Positions 16,878 through 24,456 of a DNA stretch of 64,000 nt are shown piece after piece. The stretch covers positions 3,528,001-3,592,000 of the forward strand of contig NZ_CM125436.1 in assembly GCF_052072235.1 (NCBI RefSeq), read 5' to 3'. This DNA is from Brevibacillus_D fluminis_A (GTDB lineage: Bacteria; Bacillota; Bacilli; Brevibacillales; Brevibacillaceae). Numbering within the stretch: position 1 is the first letter of the stretch; the number at the start of each line of letters is the position of its first letter. Below the pieces are notes generated by a model that saw nothing but the letters and a program-made list of their open reading frames with translations, searched no databases and was not told where the DNA came from. The translations under genes were made by a program, and so were the position numbers.

Positions 16878-17069
16878 ATGCTGAATGATTATCGGTTTAC
16901 CGCATCATGGAGAGAGGCTTCGGCCATGGTAAAAAAATTGAAGAAACGCAAAGTTCCCTATTCCTTGACGCAATCGGCGGGACAGCGCAGAGTGGAATTC
17001 GTCTTTTCCAATGTGAGCGAACCGCAGTATTTTTATTTGTTTTTGCTGTTTGAGGACAAGTTTTGTTAA
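16878..17069 (+). CDS. Small basic protein of unknown function
   Basis: 63 residues, basic N-terminal half (VKKLKKRKVPYS) and an aromatic C-terminal half ending FEDKFC. The ATG at 16878 follows GGGGGGTG by 7 nt, which is a good site. It is divergent from tetR. The alternation of the segment RRVEFVFSNVSEPQYFYLFL looks like real coding sequence, but I do not recognise the family. Confidence 0.5.
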   Translation: MLNDYRFTASWREASAMVKKLKKRKVPYSLTQSAGQRRVEFVFSNVSEPQYFYLFLLFEDKFC

Positions 17070-17083
17070 AGGCTCTAAGCCGC

Positions 17084-18442
17084 TTACGCCCGTCGCGCTG
17101 ACGATCGATGCCCGTCCTCGCTGATCATGATGCTGTCGGCGCATTTTGTTTCACTTGGGACAAACTCCACTTCAATCGGAACCGACCGAACGAAAAAGCG
17201 CGTGTCCGTTAACGGATACAGTTCGACACGCATGTTGCCTTCGGCCTGCAAATACAGACGCCCCTCCTCGGTCGTCACCGTCAGCGCCGTTTGCTCCTTA
17301 TTGTCCAGCACATAGTTGCCCACATAGGCGGAATAGATGGCTGGATCGATGTTGGCCAGCTTTTTTTTCGGGGGCGCAGTCGGGAGGTCGCTCGGCAAAT
17401 CGAACAAAATGTTTTCCGCTGCCATATTGACGGCCTGTTCAAATTCCGCCTCCTGCTCGAAGTTGCGGAGAATCATCAATGTTTTATTGTGATCGTGATA
17501 ATGACTCAACATGGTCGAGTACCCAGGCCAGCCTCCGGTATGGCTCATGATTCGGCCTTTTTCCTCGTTTTCTTCCAAAAGCCAGCCAAAGCCGTAATCA
17601 AACGTCTCACCATTGTTCAAGTGGACGGGCGCAACCATTTCCTGCCACGTTTCACCGCTCACAAGCTGGCCGGTGTACAACGCCTGATCCAGTTTCAGCA
17701 GGTCGGCCAGTGTGGAATTGACCGTGCCGTCCCCCTGAATTCCGTCCAGGTAGACCACATAATCCATGTCGGCAACGAAATCGGGAAGCGCATAGCAATC
17801 GGCATGGAGGTCGTACACGTAGCCGTATGCGTAATTTTCGATCTGCTCCTTCCTGTATCGGCGGTTATACACCTGTGTATGGTTCATCCCGAGCGGTGTG
17901 AACAACTCCTCTTTTAGATAGGATGAAAAGCTTTTGCCCGCGATCTTTTCGATGAGGATCGCGAGCAGCACATAGCCTGTATTGCTGTAGAGCCAGCTTT
18001 CATTGGGCTCAAAATAGACAGGCGGTCGATGCGCGATCAGCATCTTCAGCACATCTTGATTCGTCGCGATTTTGGTTCGGTCCCAATGGATGGAAAACAG
18101 CTCCATATAATCGGGCAAACCTGACGTGTGGTTCAGCAAATGGCGGATCGTGATGCCTTTGTACGGCAAGTCTGGCAGCCATCTGCCGATCGGCTCATCG
18201 TAGCTGGCCTTGCCTTGCTCCACCAGCTTGATCATGCCAAGGGCGGTGATCGGTTTGGAAACGGAGGCCAGCTCAAACACGCTATCGATCTCCAGCTTGC
18301 GCCCTGATGCGAGATCGGCAACGCCATATGCCGCCTGATAGATGACTTTTCCGTTTTCCGCCGCGAGGACAACGCCATTGAAAAGCTGCTTTTCTGCCAA
18401 AGTGCCGAATAAATGGGCAAACCGCTCTTGCTTCGTTTTCAC
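17084..18442 (-). CDS. Serine hydrolase, beta-lactamase/PBP4*-like, with C-terminal DUF3471-type domain
   Basis: 452 residues. SxxK at S60-K63 (ELASVSKPIT), the YxN element Y152-S-N and a HTGG box (in MSHTGGWPGYST) instead of KTG define the class C beta-lactamase-related fold. A beta-rich C-terminal domain follows from about residue 350. There is no signal peptide, so it probably works in the cytosol as an esterase or peptidase rather than a true beta-lactamase. Start is a GTG at 18440-18442 behind GGGAGAG. A perfect palindrome at 18487-18502 lies in its promoter and matches one in front of the MarR-type gene immediately upstream on the same strand. Confidence 0.85.
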   Translation of the reverse strand: MKTKQERFAHLFGTLAEKQLFNGVVLAAENGKVIYQAAYGVADLASGRKLEIDSVFELASVSKPITALGMIKLVEQGKASYDEPIGRWLPDLPYKGITIRHLLNHTSGLPDYMELFSIHWDRTKIATNQDVLKMLIAHRPPVYFEPNESWLYSNTGYVLLAILIEKIAGKSFSSYLKEELFTPLGMNHTQVYNRRYRKEQIENYAYGYVYDLHADCYALPDFVADMDYVVYLDGIQGDGTVNSTLADLLKLDQALYTGQLVSGETWQEMVAPVHLNNGETFDYGFGWLLEENEEKGRIMSHTGGWPGYSTMLSHYHDHNKTLMILRNFEQEAEFEQAVNMAAENILFDLPSDLPTAPPKKKLANIDPAIYSAYVGNYVLDNKEQTALTVTTEEGRLYLQAEGNMRVELYPLTDTRFFVRSVPIEVEFVPSETKCADSIMISEDGHRSSARRA

Positions 18443-18486
18443 GCGAATCTCTCCCTTTTCGTCCTATTTTTATATAAAACTTAATA

Positions 18487-18502
18487 GTTAAGATAACTTA
18501 AC
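18487..18502 (-). promoter_or_regulatory. MarR-type operator upstream of the serine hydrolase
   Basis: GTTAAG-ATAA-CTTAAC, a perfect 16-bp palindrome 45-60 nt before the GTG start, overlapping an AT-rich promoter region (TATATAAAAC nearby). A related element (GTTAAG-CTAC-CTAAAG) precedes the adjacent MarR gene. Confidence 0.6.
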
Positions 18503-18555
18503 AATTGGATGTGCAAGGGCGACTGTGTCCCCTCCGCGGTGGATTTGCGATTTGC

Positions 18556-19032
18556 TTACGCGCCACTTCCTTCTTTATCGCGGCTCAACTCTCGTTCGAC
18601 GATCCCTTTCAGCTTGAGGACGATGTTTTTCATCGTGACCACCTCTTGTGCATCCAGCTTCGAATAGAAGCGTTCGACAACGTTCCGTTCCATCATTTCT
18701 TCCTTGATGAAATATTGAATGCCCATTTCATCGAGCCGAACGAGGATTTCCCGGCGGTTTTGCAGATTGATCTCCCGCCGCACATACCTCGCTTTTTCCA
18801 GCTTGCTGATGATTTGGCTGACTGCGCTTGCAGACACCTTCATTTTCTCGGCGATTTCGCTGACGGTCAGCTGTGAATGCTTTTGGACCAGTTCCAGCAA
18901 GATCGTCTGCTTTGCTGTAATTTCTGTATCCAGCGCGTTTTGGTACTCCTGCAAAATCATCACACTCATCGCGTAATTCGCTTCATTCATCTCTTTGACG
19001 ATCGCATGGAGGTCGATTTGTTCGGCATTCAT
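18556..19032 (-). CDS. MarR-family transcriptional regulator
   Basis: 158 residues. Winged-helix core: QLTVSEIAEKMKVSASAVSQ then IISKLEKARYVRREINLQNRREILVRL, with the helix-turn-helix and the basic wing of MarR proteins. Long helices at both ends provide the dimer interface. It is transcribed toward the serine hydrolase gene with 113 bp between them. The shared dyad at 18487-18502 and 19057-19072 suggests control of both genes. The effector is unknown. Confidence 0.88.
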   Translation of the reverse strand: MNAEQIDLHAIVKEMNEANYAMSVMILQEYQNALDTEITAKQTILLELVQKHSQLTVSEIAEKMKVSASAVSQIISKLEKARYVRREINLQNRREILVRLDEMGIQYFIKEEMMERNVVERFYSKLDAQEVVTMKNIVLKLKGIVERELSRDKEGSGA

Positions 19033-19056
19033 GGAAATACGTTCGCACCCTTCATT

Positions 19057-19072
19057 GTTAAGCTACCTAAAG
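19057..19072 (-). promoter_or_regulatory. MarR-type autoregulatory operator
   Basis: GTTAAG-CTAC-CTAAAG, which shares its left arm and spacing with the perfect palindrome at 18487-18502, 24-40 nt upstream of the marR start. Confidence 0.45.
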
Positions 19073-19204
19073 CAATTATAAAATGTTCCTTCACACAAAA
19101 GCAAGCTGAAAACCAGCCGGGAAGACCTGCCACTCCTCCCAACGATTTTGCGTTGCATCTTTTTTTTGACTCTCTACAATAGGGAAAGAAGGAGGAGGTC
19201 AACC

Positions 19205-19849
19205 ATGAAAAGATTTTACAAGTGGGCACTTTCCTTCCTGGTATTGTGCTCCACGACGTTTGTCGCGCATTCACCTGTGGAAGCTGCAACCGTGCTGCAA
19301 ACAGGCAGCCAAGCCGGGGATGTGTGGGATTTGCAATATCGTCTCCAGTCAATGGGATATGACGTGGGCAAACTGGACGGTATTTACGGAAGCCAAACGA
19401 AACAGGCGGTCATCCGCTTTCAAGAAGATTATGGCCTCGACGTCGACGGAATCGCTGGCAGCAAGACGATCGGGACTTTGAAAAAATACTCCGTCAATGC
19501 AACGGAAATGGATTTGCTGGCACGCCTCGTCTACAGTGAAGCACGCGGAGAATCGTATACCGGACAAGTCGCAGTCGCAGCCGTCGTGATGAACCGTCTG
19601 CAATCGCCCAAATTCCCGAAAACGATTCGAAATGTCATTTTCCAGGCTGGCGCATTTACAGCGACCGATGACGGACAATTTTGGCTGACGCCTAATTCCA
19701 CCGCTTATCTGGCTGCGCAAGACGCGGTCCGCGGTTGGGACCCATCCGGCAATGCGCTCTATTACTTTAACCCGACAACCGCCACATCCAAGTGGATTTG
19801 GAGCCGCCCGCAAATCAAGCAGATCGGCCATCACATTTTTACCAAATGA
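19205..19849 (+). CDS. SleB/YkvT-type cell wall (spore cortex) hydrolase
   Basis: 214 residues. A signal peptide (ends near VEAAT), a peptidoglycan-binding domain (about 30-95, with LQYRLQSMGYDVGKLDGIYG and AVIRFQEDYGLDVDG), then the SleB catalytic domain (about 100-214: LLARLVYSEARGESYTGQVA). The first Glu of YSEARGE is the family's catalytic residue, a lytic transglycosylase in known SleB. The length fits YkvT (about 208) better than SleB (about 305). The ATG at 19205 follows GGAGGAGGT. It acts on cortex or wall peptidoglycan; a role in germination agrees with the ger genes in this window, but no ypeB partner gene follows. Confidence 0.88.
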   Translation: MKRFYKWALSFLVLCSTTFVAHSPVEAATVLQTGSQAGDVWDLQYRLQSMGYDVGKLDGIYGSQTKQAVIRFQEDYGLDVDGIAGSKTIGTLKKYSVNATEMDLLARLVYSEARGESYTGQVAVAAVVMNRLQSPKFPKTIRNVIFQAGAFTATDDGQFWLTPNSTAYLAAQDAVRGWDPSGNALYYFNPTTATSKWIWSRPQIKQIGHHIFTK

Positions 19850-19866
19850 CCTGCATATTTCCAATC

Positions 19867-19896
19867 ACAAACCAGCCCGTTTGCAGGCTGGTTTGT
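19867..19896. terminator. Bidirectional terminator
   Basis: ACAAACCAGCC (19867-19877) and GGCTGGTTTGT (19886-19896) form a perfect 11-bp stem between two converging genes. Confidence 0.85.
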
Positions 19897-19912
19897 TCGT
19901 TTTCACCGGACA

Positions 19913-20584
19913 TTATTTGGTTTTATGTGCACCCATGTGTGGTGCTTCCATGGGTTCGGGGTCCGCAAGCTCGGTGAATACAACCAGCCTTCTCGCATGT
20001 TCCTGCGTTTTTTTGTTGAAACGGCCTGAGCAAGTAATCAGGTTCAAATGCGGCTTGGTTGCCTGCCCAAAAATTTTTTTGAGAGGGGCATCCGCCGTTG
20101 GGTACGAGACAACTTCTTTTACGACAAAATTGATTCGCTTCCCTTTTCCATTGGAGACGATCACCTTGGCGCCTGGCTTCAGATCGCGCAGACGATAAAA
20201 AATCGCAGGTCCGGTATAGTGGTCAAAATGACCGGAGATGACGGCATTTCCTTTTTCGCCGGGCTTTGTCCATGGCGCCAAAATTCCCACCTTATCAAAT
20301 TCCTTCGGCACCCCCATGTTCCCCTTCGGGGTGACGCCGACAGGCTCCACTCGCGCCTTCAATTTGATGGACGGGATCTCAAGCAGGTCGGGCATGATCG
20401 GCTGCGGCGGAACAGCAGGCTTGGTGTACAGTTTGATGTGCGGGACCGAATAGAGTTTTGGTTCAACATGCTGATCGAGCGATAACTGCTGCTCGCGGAC
20501 TGGTGCGGGTTCCGGGGTGGTTGCTGCACAGCCGCTGCAAAAGAGAAGAATGAGTACGAAATAAGCAAGCGGTCGATTCGTCAT
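19913..20584 (-). CDS. Class F-like sortase (transpeptidase)
   Basis: 223 residues. N-terminal hydrophobic segment ending LLFCSGCAA, then a Pro-rich linker and a compact sortase domain (about 65-205). The catalytic His is in ISGHFDHY, the Cys in LITCSGR and the Arg in RRLVVF, which is the sortase triad. The LITC form and the short domain resemble class F/E-like sortases of Bacilli. The SGC at the end of the hydrophobic segment is only a poor lipobox, so membrane anchoring by helix is as likely as lipidation. SD AAGGAG. Its probable substrate is the small secreted protein encoded just upstream, whose C-terminus holds MPKTG. Confidence 0.85.
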   Translation of the reverse strand: MTNRPLAYFVLILLFCSGCAATTPEPAPVREQQLSLDQHVEPKLYSVPHIKLYTKPAVPPQPIMPDLLEIPSIKLKARVEPVGVTPKGNMGVPKEFDKVGILAPWTKPGEKGNAVISGHFDHYTGPAIFYRLRDLKPGAKVIVSNGKGKRINFVVKEVVSYPTADAPLKKIFGQATKPHLNLITCSGRFNKKTQEHARRLVVFTELADPEPMEAPHMGAHKTK

Positions 20585-20610
20585 TCGTTTGTCTCCTTAT
20601 TCTTAACGAT

Positions 20611-20637
20611 AAAAAAGAGAAGGATTTCTCCTTCTCT
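20611..20637 (-). terminator. Intrinsic terminator or attenuator between secreted protein and sortase genes
   Basis: On the minus strand AGAGAAGGA, loop GAAA, TCCTTCTCT (20616-20637) followed by T6. It ends most transcripts of the small secreted protein and would let only a fraction read on into the sortase gene. Confidence 0.8.
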
Positions 20638-20646
20638 CCTCCACCT

Positions 20647-20901
20647 TTAGTTGCTTGCGCCACCCATACCGGTTTTTGGCATGCCCGGAGTCGCTTTGAT
20701 ATGGAATTTGTGGCCTGCTTTTGTCGCTTTTGTATGCATTTTGCCATGGTGAGCTTTCGTGTGCATTTTATGATGGGCTTTCGTATGAACGGTGCCTTTC
20801 TTAGCTCCATCGTGTTCCGTCTTGGCAAATGCAGAAGCGGAAGAGAACACCAGGCAAAGTGCAGTCGCGATCGCAAAAGCTTTTTTCATGTTGTCCACCA
20901 T
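20647..20901 (-). CDS. Small secreted His/Lys-rich protein with C-terminal MPKTG sorting-like motif
   Basis: 84 residues. Signal peptide (KKAFAIATALCLVFSSASAFA), then repeated HTKAHH/MHTKA units rich in His, Lys and Thr, then PGMPKTGMGGASN at the very end. MPKTG resembles an LPxTG sortase motif, but the hydrophobic helix and basic tail of a normal wall-sorting signal are missing. A sortase gene lies immediately downstream on the same strand. The His repeats could bind metal or nucleic acid or polyanions. Start codon choice is between GTG/ATG at 20901 and the ATG four codons on, which begins the signal peptide. I do not recognise a named family. Confidence 0.7.
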   Translation of the reverse strand: MVDNMKKAFAIATALCLVFSSASAFAKTEHDGAKKGTVHTKAHHKMHTKAHHGKMHTKATKAGHKFHIKATPGMPKTGMGGASN

Positions 20902-21087
20902 TCTTTCGTAAGAGATTTGTCAGACGATATTATCGTGTGCACAAACGCCGTCCGTTAGTAAAGTTAAAGAGAGGGAAGAACGCTACCTTTTAGGGAGAGC
21001 AGGAAACCGCTGTCATTTTGCCTCCATGACCCGGCAATCATGTTTCCCCTGCCTTGTACATAACATAGGGACGAGGGAGGGAAGGAA

Positions 21088-22257
21088 ATGAGAGGGACTT
21101 ATGTGTGGGTACTGCTTGCCATATTGTTTCTGGCTTCTTTTGACATGCATGCGCAATTGCCGCTGTTGGCTCCTTATGCACGAACATTGGGAGCGACCAC
21201 GCTGGTCATCGGCATTTTGCTTGGCGCTTATTCGATGAGCAACCTGCTCGGCCATCTGATCGCGGGACCGCTGCTCGACCGATACAGCAAAAAGCTGTTC
21301 ATCTGCGCCGGCCTGTTTTTGGCAGGCTGGCTATTGGTCGGCCAAGGGATGGTGGACAGCCCGGACACGCTCCTGTGGCTTCGCCTGATTTTTGGCTTCA
21401 CGATGGCATTCGTCACCCCGACTTGCCTTGCGCTTCTCGGCCAGCTGGCGCGGACACCGGAGGAGCAGGGCGTTTACATGGTCAAAAAAGGAATGGCGCT
21501 TACCGCCGCCTCCATCGTCGCACCGGCCATCGGTGGCTTGCTCGCGGCGAAATTCGGCTACGGCGATACGTTTTTTATTTTTGGCGGCGTGATGATGCTG
21601 GCGTCGATGGTCGGGATCTGGAGCCTCCCTACCAAAAAAGCGCTGCATTCCATGAGCAAACCGCAGCCGGAGAAAAAAGTTTCGGCTTTTCGTGTCATGA
21701 TGACCACCCATGCGATGTACCCCGCCTATATATGTGGCTTCGCCACCACCTTTGCCAGCGGAACGCTCATGTATGAGATTCCGCTGTTGCTGCAGGAAAA
21801 ACATCTGGCCCCGACGGTTTCCGGCATAATATTCAGCGTAATGGGGGTAGGCTCGCTCCTGATGCTGAGCCAGTTTTGGTTGAACCGCATCTCCCCTGTC
21901 GTTCGCTGCTCCTTGTCGATGTTGGTGCTGGGCTTGACCATGTACAGCTTGGCGCTTTTTGGGCCAGCCAATCTGTACGCGCCCGTTTTTATCCTTGGCG
22001 CCTGCTTCGGCGTGCTGTACCCGGCGATGACCACGATGCTGGCGCAAAGCGCCCCGCCCGCCATTTACGGGACGGCATTCAGCCTGTACGCCGCTGCCCT
22101 GTCCGTCGGTTCCATCGCCGGCCCGATCGTCGCCGGAGCGATCTCGCAAGGACACGCCACGTTTTTCGTCAGCTTTTTGGTAGCCATGGTCGCAAGCCTC
22201 ATCACCGGCTGGCTGTACACGATTACCCATGCCAGTCCCCGCTCGGTCACGCGGTAA
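21088..22257 (+). CDS. MFS transporter
   Basis: 389 residues with about 12 membrane segments. The loop between helices 2 and 3 carries GPLLDRYSKKLFICAG, the MFS A-like motif, and a cytoplasmic Lys-rich loop follows helix 6. It resembles drug/metabolite efflux proteins of the DHA1 type. The ATG follows GGGAGGGAAGGAA. No regulator is adjacent on the same side, and the substrate cannot be deduced. Confidence 0.85.
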   Translation: MRGTYVWVLLAILFLASFDMHAQLPLLAPYARTLGATTLVIGILLGAYSMSNLLGHLIAGPLLDRYSKKLFICAGLFLAGWLLVGQGMVDSPDTLLWLRLIFGFTMAFVTPTCLALLGQLARTPEEQGVYMVKKGMALTAASIVAPAIGGLLAAKFGYGDTFFIFGGVMMLASMVGIWSLPTKKALHSMSKPQPEKKVSAFRVMMTTHAMYPAYICGFATTFASGTLMYEIPLLLQEKHLAPTVSGIIFSVMGVGSLLMLSQFWLNRISPVVRCSLSMLVLGLTMYSLALFGPANLYAPVFILGACFGVLYPAMTTMLAQSAPPAIYGTAFSLYAAALSVGSIAGPIVAGAISQGHATFFVSFLVAMVASLITGWLYTITHASPRSVTR

Positions 22258-22362
22258 CCTATCGTTGATTCGAGTGGGATTGGTGGGAACACTTGCGCAT
22301 TGCCTGGGAAATCCGTATTTGGTACTGTGAAAATGTGAAAATTCAGAAACCAGGAGGGCTTG

Positions 22363-22787
22363 ATGATGAGCAAAAATGAAAAAATACCGGGCTGCGGCTT
22401 TCATCACGTAGCGCTGCGCGCCAATGATTTCGCAGCAACCGTCGCGTTTTATACGGAAGGACTTGGCTTTGTCCGGCGCCATGGCTGGGGCGAGGGGGCA
22501 AAAGAAGTTGCTCTGCTCGATACCGGGGACGGCAACTACATGGAAATTTTCGCTGGGGTACGGGTGAAGTTTTGCCGAGCGGCGCGTATTTTCATATCGC
22601 CTTTCGCACAAGCGATGTAGATGCAGCCGTCGCAGCAGCGGTCGAGGCTGGAGCCGTGCTCACCGACGGGCCGCGCGATGTGGTCCTCGGCAATCAGCCG
22701 CCAACACCGGCACGCATCGCTTTTGTCAAAGGATTAAACGGGGAGTCCATCGAGTTTTTCCAAAGCACGGGCGACAATCAGCTGTAA
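22363..22787 (+). pseudogene. VOC (glyoxalase/bleomycin-resistance) family gene with a frameshift
   Basis: The first frame reads CGFHHVALRANDFAATVAFY and YTEGLGF, the start of a vicinal-oxygen-chelate domain, up to NYMEIFAG. The rest of the domain (SGAYFHIAFRTSDVDAAV to GESIEFFQ) continues in the +1 frame from about 22557. The break falls in the G run of GCTGGGGTACG. One more G would restore IFAGGTGEVLPSGAYFH, so a 1-bp deletion, or a base-calling error in the run, is the simplest explanation. Restored, it would be about 141 residues with His, Glu and the other VOC metal ligands. SD AGGAGG; start ATG at 22363 or 22366. Confidence 0.75.
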
Positions 22788-22810
22788 GGAGAACATCATA
22801 AACAGAAATA

Positions 22811-22838
22811 GACCGGCAGGCGCTTTTGCCCACCGGTC
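22811..22838 (+). terminator. Intrinsic terminator of the VOC gene
   Basis: GACCGG (22811-22816) pairs with CCGGTC (22833-22838), extended inside by GGC/GCC, followed by ATTTTGTTT. Confidence 0.75.
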
Positions 22839-22855
22839 ATTTTGTTTGCTGTCGA

Positions 22856-23350
22856 CTACTCAGCATCGATTTCTTTTACCAATACATGCCCATCCCAGTC
22901 GCGAGAAATTTTCCAGCCCTCGCTTTCCTTGACGAAATCGATCTGTCCGTTCGCTTCGATTATCTTGCTTGGTCGGCCATCCGGATACGTCAATTCCAGC
23001 TTTATCGTATAATCATAGGAACGCGCGCTGTCAGCCTCCGATTTGGGCTGCAATGTCAGCTCTTTCACGGTAATGTTGGCTTTTTGGCGAGTGGCGACCA
23101 ACGTGGCGATGGCCATAACGCGGTTGTTTGTAATAGACCGGTATTCCTTTTCGGTAAAGTAAGGTTTGATTTTCTCGTGTCTTTCGAGGATGGTCTGAAT
23201 ATCGTCTTTCACTTTTGTGTAATCGGCAATTTCGTATTCGACCTTTTTGGCTTTTTCGGCTAAAGCCCGCACTTGCTCATCCGGAGTTGTCTCTGTGCAT
23301 GCGGTCAAAAAAGCAACTGCAATGCTTATGGCGATCCAAAGACGCTTCAT
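22856..23350 (-). CDS. Putative lipoprotein of unknown function
   Basis: 164 residues. Signal peptide with lipobox LTAC (Cys18), so it is expected on the outer face of the membrane. The mature part has a helical segment (ADYTKVKDDIQTILERHEKI) and a beta-rich C-terminal half ending in GWKISRDWDGHVLV. This resembles the small NTF2-like or SnoaL-like folds used by many lipoproteins, although the family is not recognised. SD-like GGAGGGG precedes it. Nothing nearby suggests its role. Confidence 0.75.
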   Translation of the reverse strand: MKRLWIAISIAVAFLTACTETTPDEQVRALAEKAKKVEYEIADYTKVKDDIQTILERHEKIKPYFTEKEYRSITNNRVMAIATLVATRQKANITVKELTLQPKSEADSARSYDYTIKLELTYPDGRPSKIIEANGQIDFVKESEGWKISRDWDGHVLVKEIDAE

Positions 23351-23429
23351 GATGATCCCCCCTCCGATGTAACCATACCAAACAATTCCAGGGTTTGGAA
23401 GGTGGAGTTCTTTGCAGGGAGGAGGGTCT

Positions 23430-24251
23430 TTATCTCTCCTTTTTCACGGGAATTTGGATTTCGGTAACATGCCGGCTTGTATCCGCTGTCGTCAAATAGC
23501 CTTCATGGTGCACTTCCCGGACGGGTCCGGCAAGCGTGTAGTCATTGTGCTCCATCCATTGCTGCAGTGCGGTGTAGGCATTGGTCAAGGTGTCCGTGCC
23601 CCCTTTGTGGATGACGCAGGCCAGTTCGCTTACGGATTCCAGCTCGCGGCACGCAATCCGGTTTGTTTCCGGCAGCGTCTCATGAACCGGAACCGCAACC
23701 TCAATAGTCGGTCCACCTTCCTCATTGCTTGCCTCGTAATAAATGGCAATCGGCGAGCTGATTTTGGCGCGGTGGTTGCTCACGTGTGTAATCAGTTCAT
23801 TCCACAGAGCACCCTGATTTGTGTAATCGGCTGTATGCTCCCGGATGGACATGACTTTCTTGGCTTCTTCCTTTTTGACCACGACATCATACTGCAACAT
23901 GTGTGCATCCTCCTCTTTTCGCAAATGATGGATCAGGTGTGTGAGGCGATTCAGCTTCTCCTGTCGGGATGCAAGCTCAGCGTGAAGCTCTGCTTCCTTA
24001 TGCCGCAAGAGGGTGATCATCGCTTCTGCCGACGTGTCCCCGTCGATGATTTGCGCAATCTCTTGCAGGGAAAAATCGAGCGCTTTAAGCGCCATGATGC
24101 GATGCAAACGTGGGATTTGGCTCGCCGTATAATACCGATAACCCGTTTGCTCGTCAATCTTCATCGGCGGTAAAAGTCCCAGCTCGTCATAATGATGCAG
24201 CGCTTTGACAGACACCTTGTTCAGTTTGGAAAAATCACCGATTTTGAACAT
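23430..24251 (-). CDS. MerR-family regulator with GyrI-like ligand domain (BmrR/BltR type)
   Basis: 273 residues. N-terminal MerR DNA-binding domain (FKIGDFSKLNKVSVKALHHY then DELGLLPP and GYRYY), a long coupling helix (about 75-110), and a C-terminal GyrI-like/effector-binding domain (about 120-273). This is the layout of multidrug-sensing BmrR. The ATG at 24249-24251 is chosen because GAGGTGAT lies 6 nt upstream; the longer frame to 24356 would add 35 residues upstream of the conserved start. Its own promoter has the unusually long 19-bp spacer that MerR proteins act on, so autoregulation is likely. No dedicated exporter gene adjoins it. Confidence 0.88.
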   Translation of the reverse strand: MFKIGDFSKLNKVSVKALHHYDELGLLPPMKIDEQTGYRYYTASQIPRLHRIMALKALDFSLQEIAQIIDGDTSAEAMITLLRHKEAELHAELASRQEKLNRLTHLIHHLRKEEDAHMLQYDVVVKKEEAKKVMSIREHTADYTNQGALWNELITHVSNHRAKISSPIAIYYEASNEEGGPTIEVAVPVHETLPETNRIACRELESVSELACVIHKGGTDTLTNAYTALQQWMEHNDYTLAGPVREVHHEGYLTTADTSRHVTEIQIPVKKER

Positions 24252-24271
24252 GTTCATCACCTCGTTTTGAA

Positions 24272-24302
24272 TCATACTGTCTCCGGTTAGGGAAGAGTCA
24301 AC
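24272..24302 (-). promoter_or_regulatory. MerR-type promoter with 19-bp spacer
   Basis: On the minus strand -35 TTGACT, 19-bp spacer, -10 TATGAT. The over-long spacer with a partial dyad (CTTCC/GGAGA) is the hallmark of promoters twisted open by MerR proteins. It drives the merR gene starting at 24251. Confidence 0.65.
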
Positions 24303-24376
24303 ACTTTCGCGGCAATTGCAAAACCGTTCACTTTCGCCCATCCCTTCTTGCCGCAATCCGTTTGTATGGTCGATGT

Positions 24377-24395
24377 ATACGGGAATACGCCGTAT
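24377..24395 (+). promoter_or_regulatory. LysR-type operator (T-N11-A)
   Basis: ATACGG-GAATACG-CCGTAT, a perfect interrupted dyad that includes ATAC-N11-GTAT, the T-N11-A form of LysR boxes. It lies 62-80 nt upstream of the lysR start. Confidence 0.55.
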
Positions 24396-24456
24396 TGGTA
24401 AAATGAATATACAAAATGCTTTTCATGCCACATATCTATAGAAGGAGAATCGCCTC

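Noticed and set aside
17127..17430. Plus-strand frames opposite the end of the serine hydrolase
   Set aside because: Antisense to the conserved C-terminal domain; no ribosome site.
21331..22611. Long minus-strand open frame opposite the MFS and VOC genes
   Set aside because: Antisense to obvious coding sequence; low-complexity Arg/Gly/Gln composition and no start signals.
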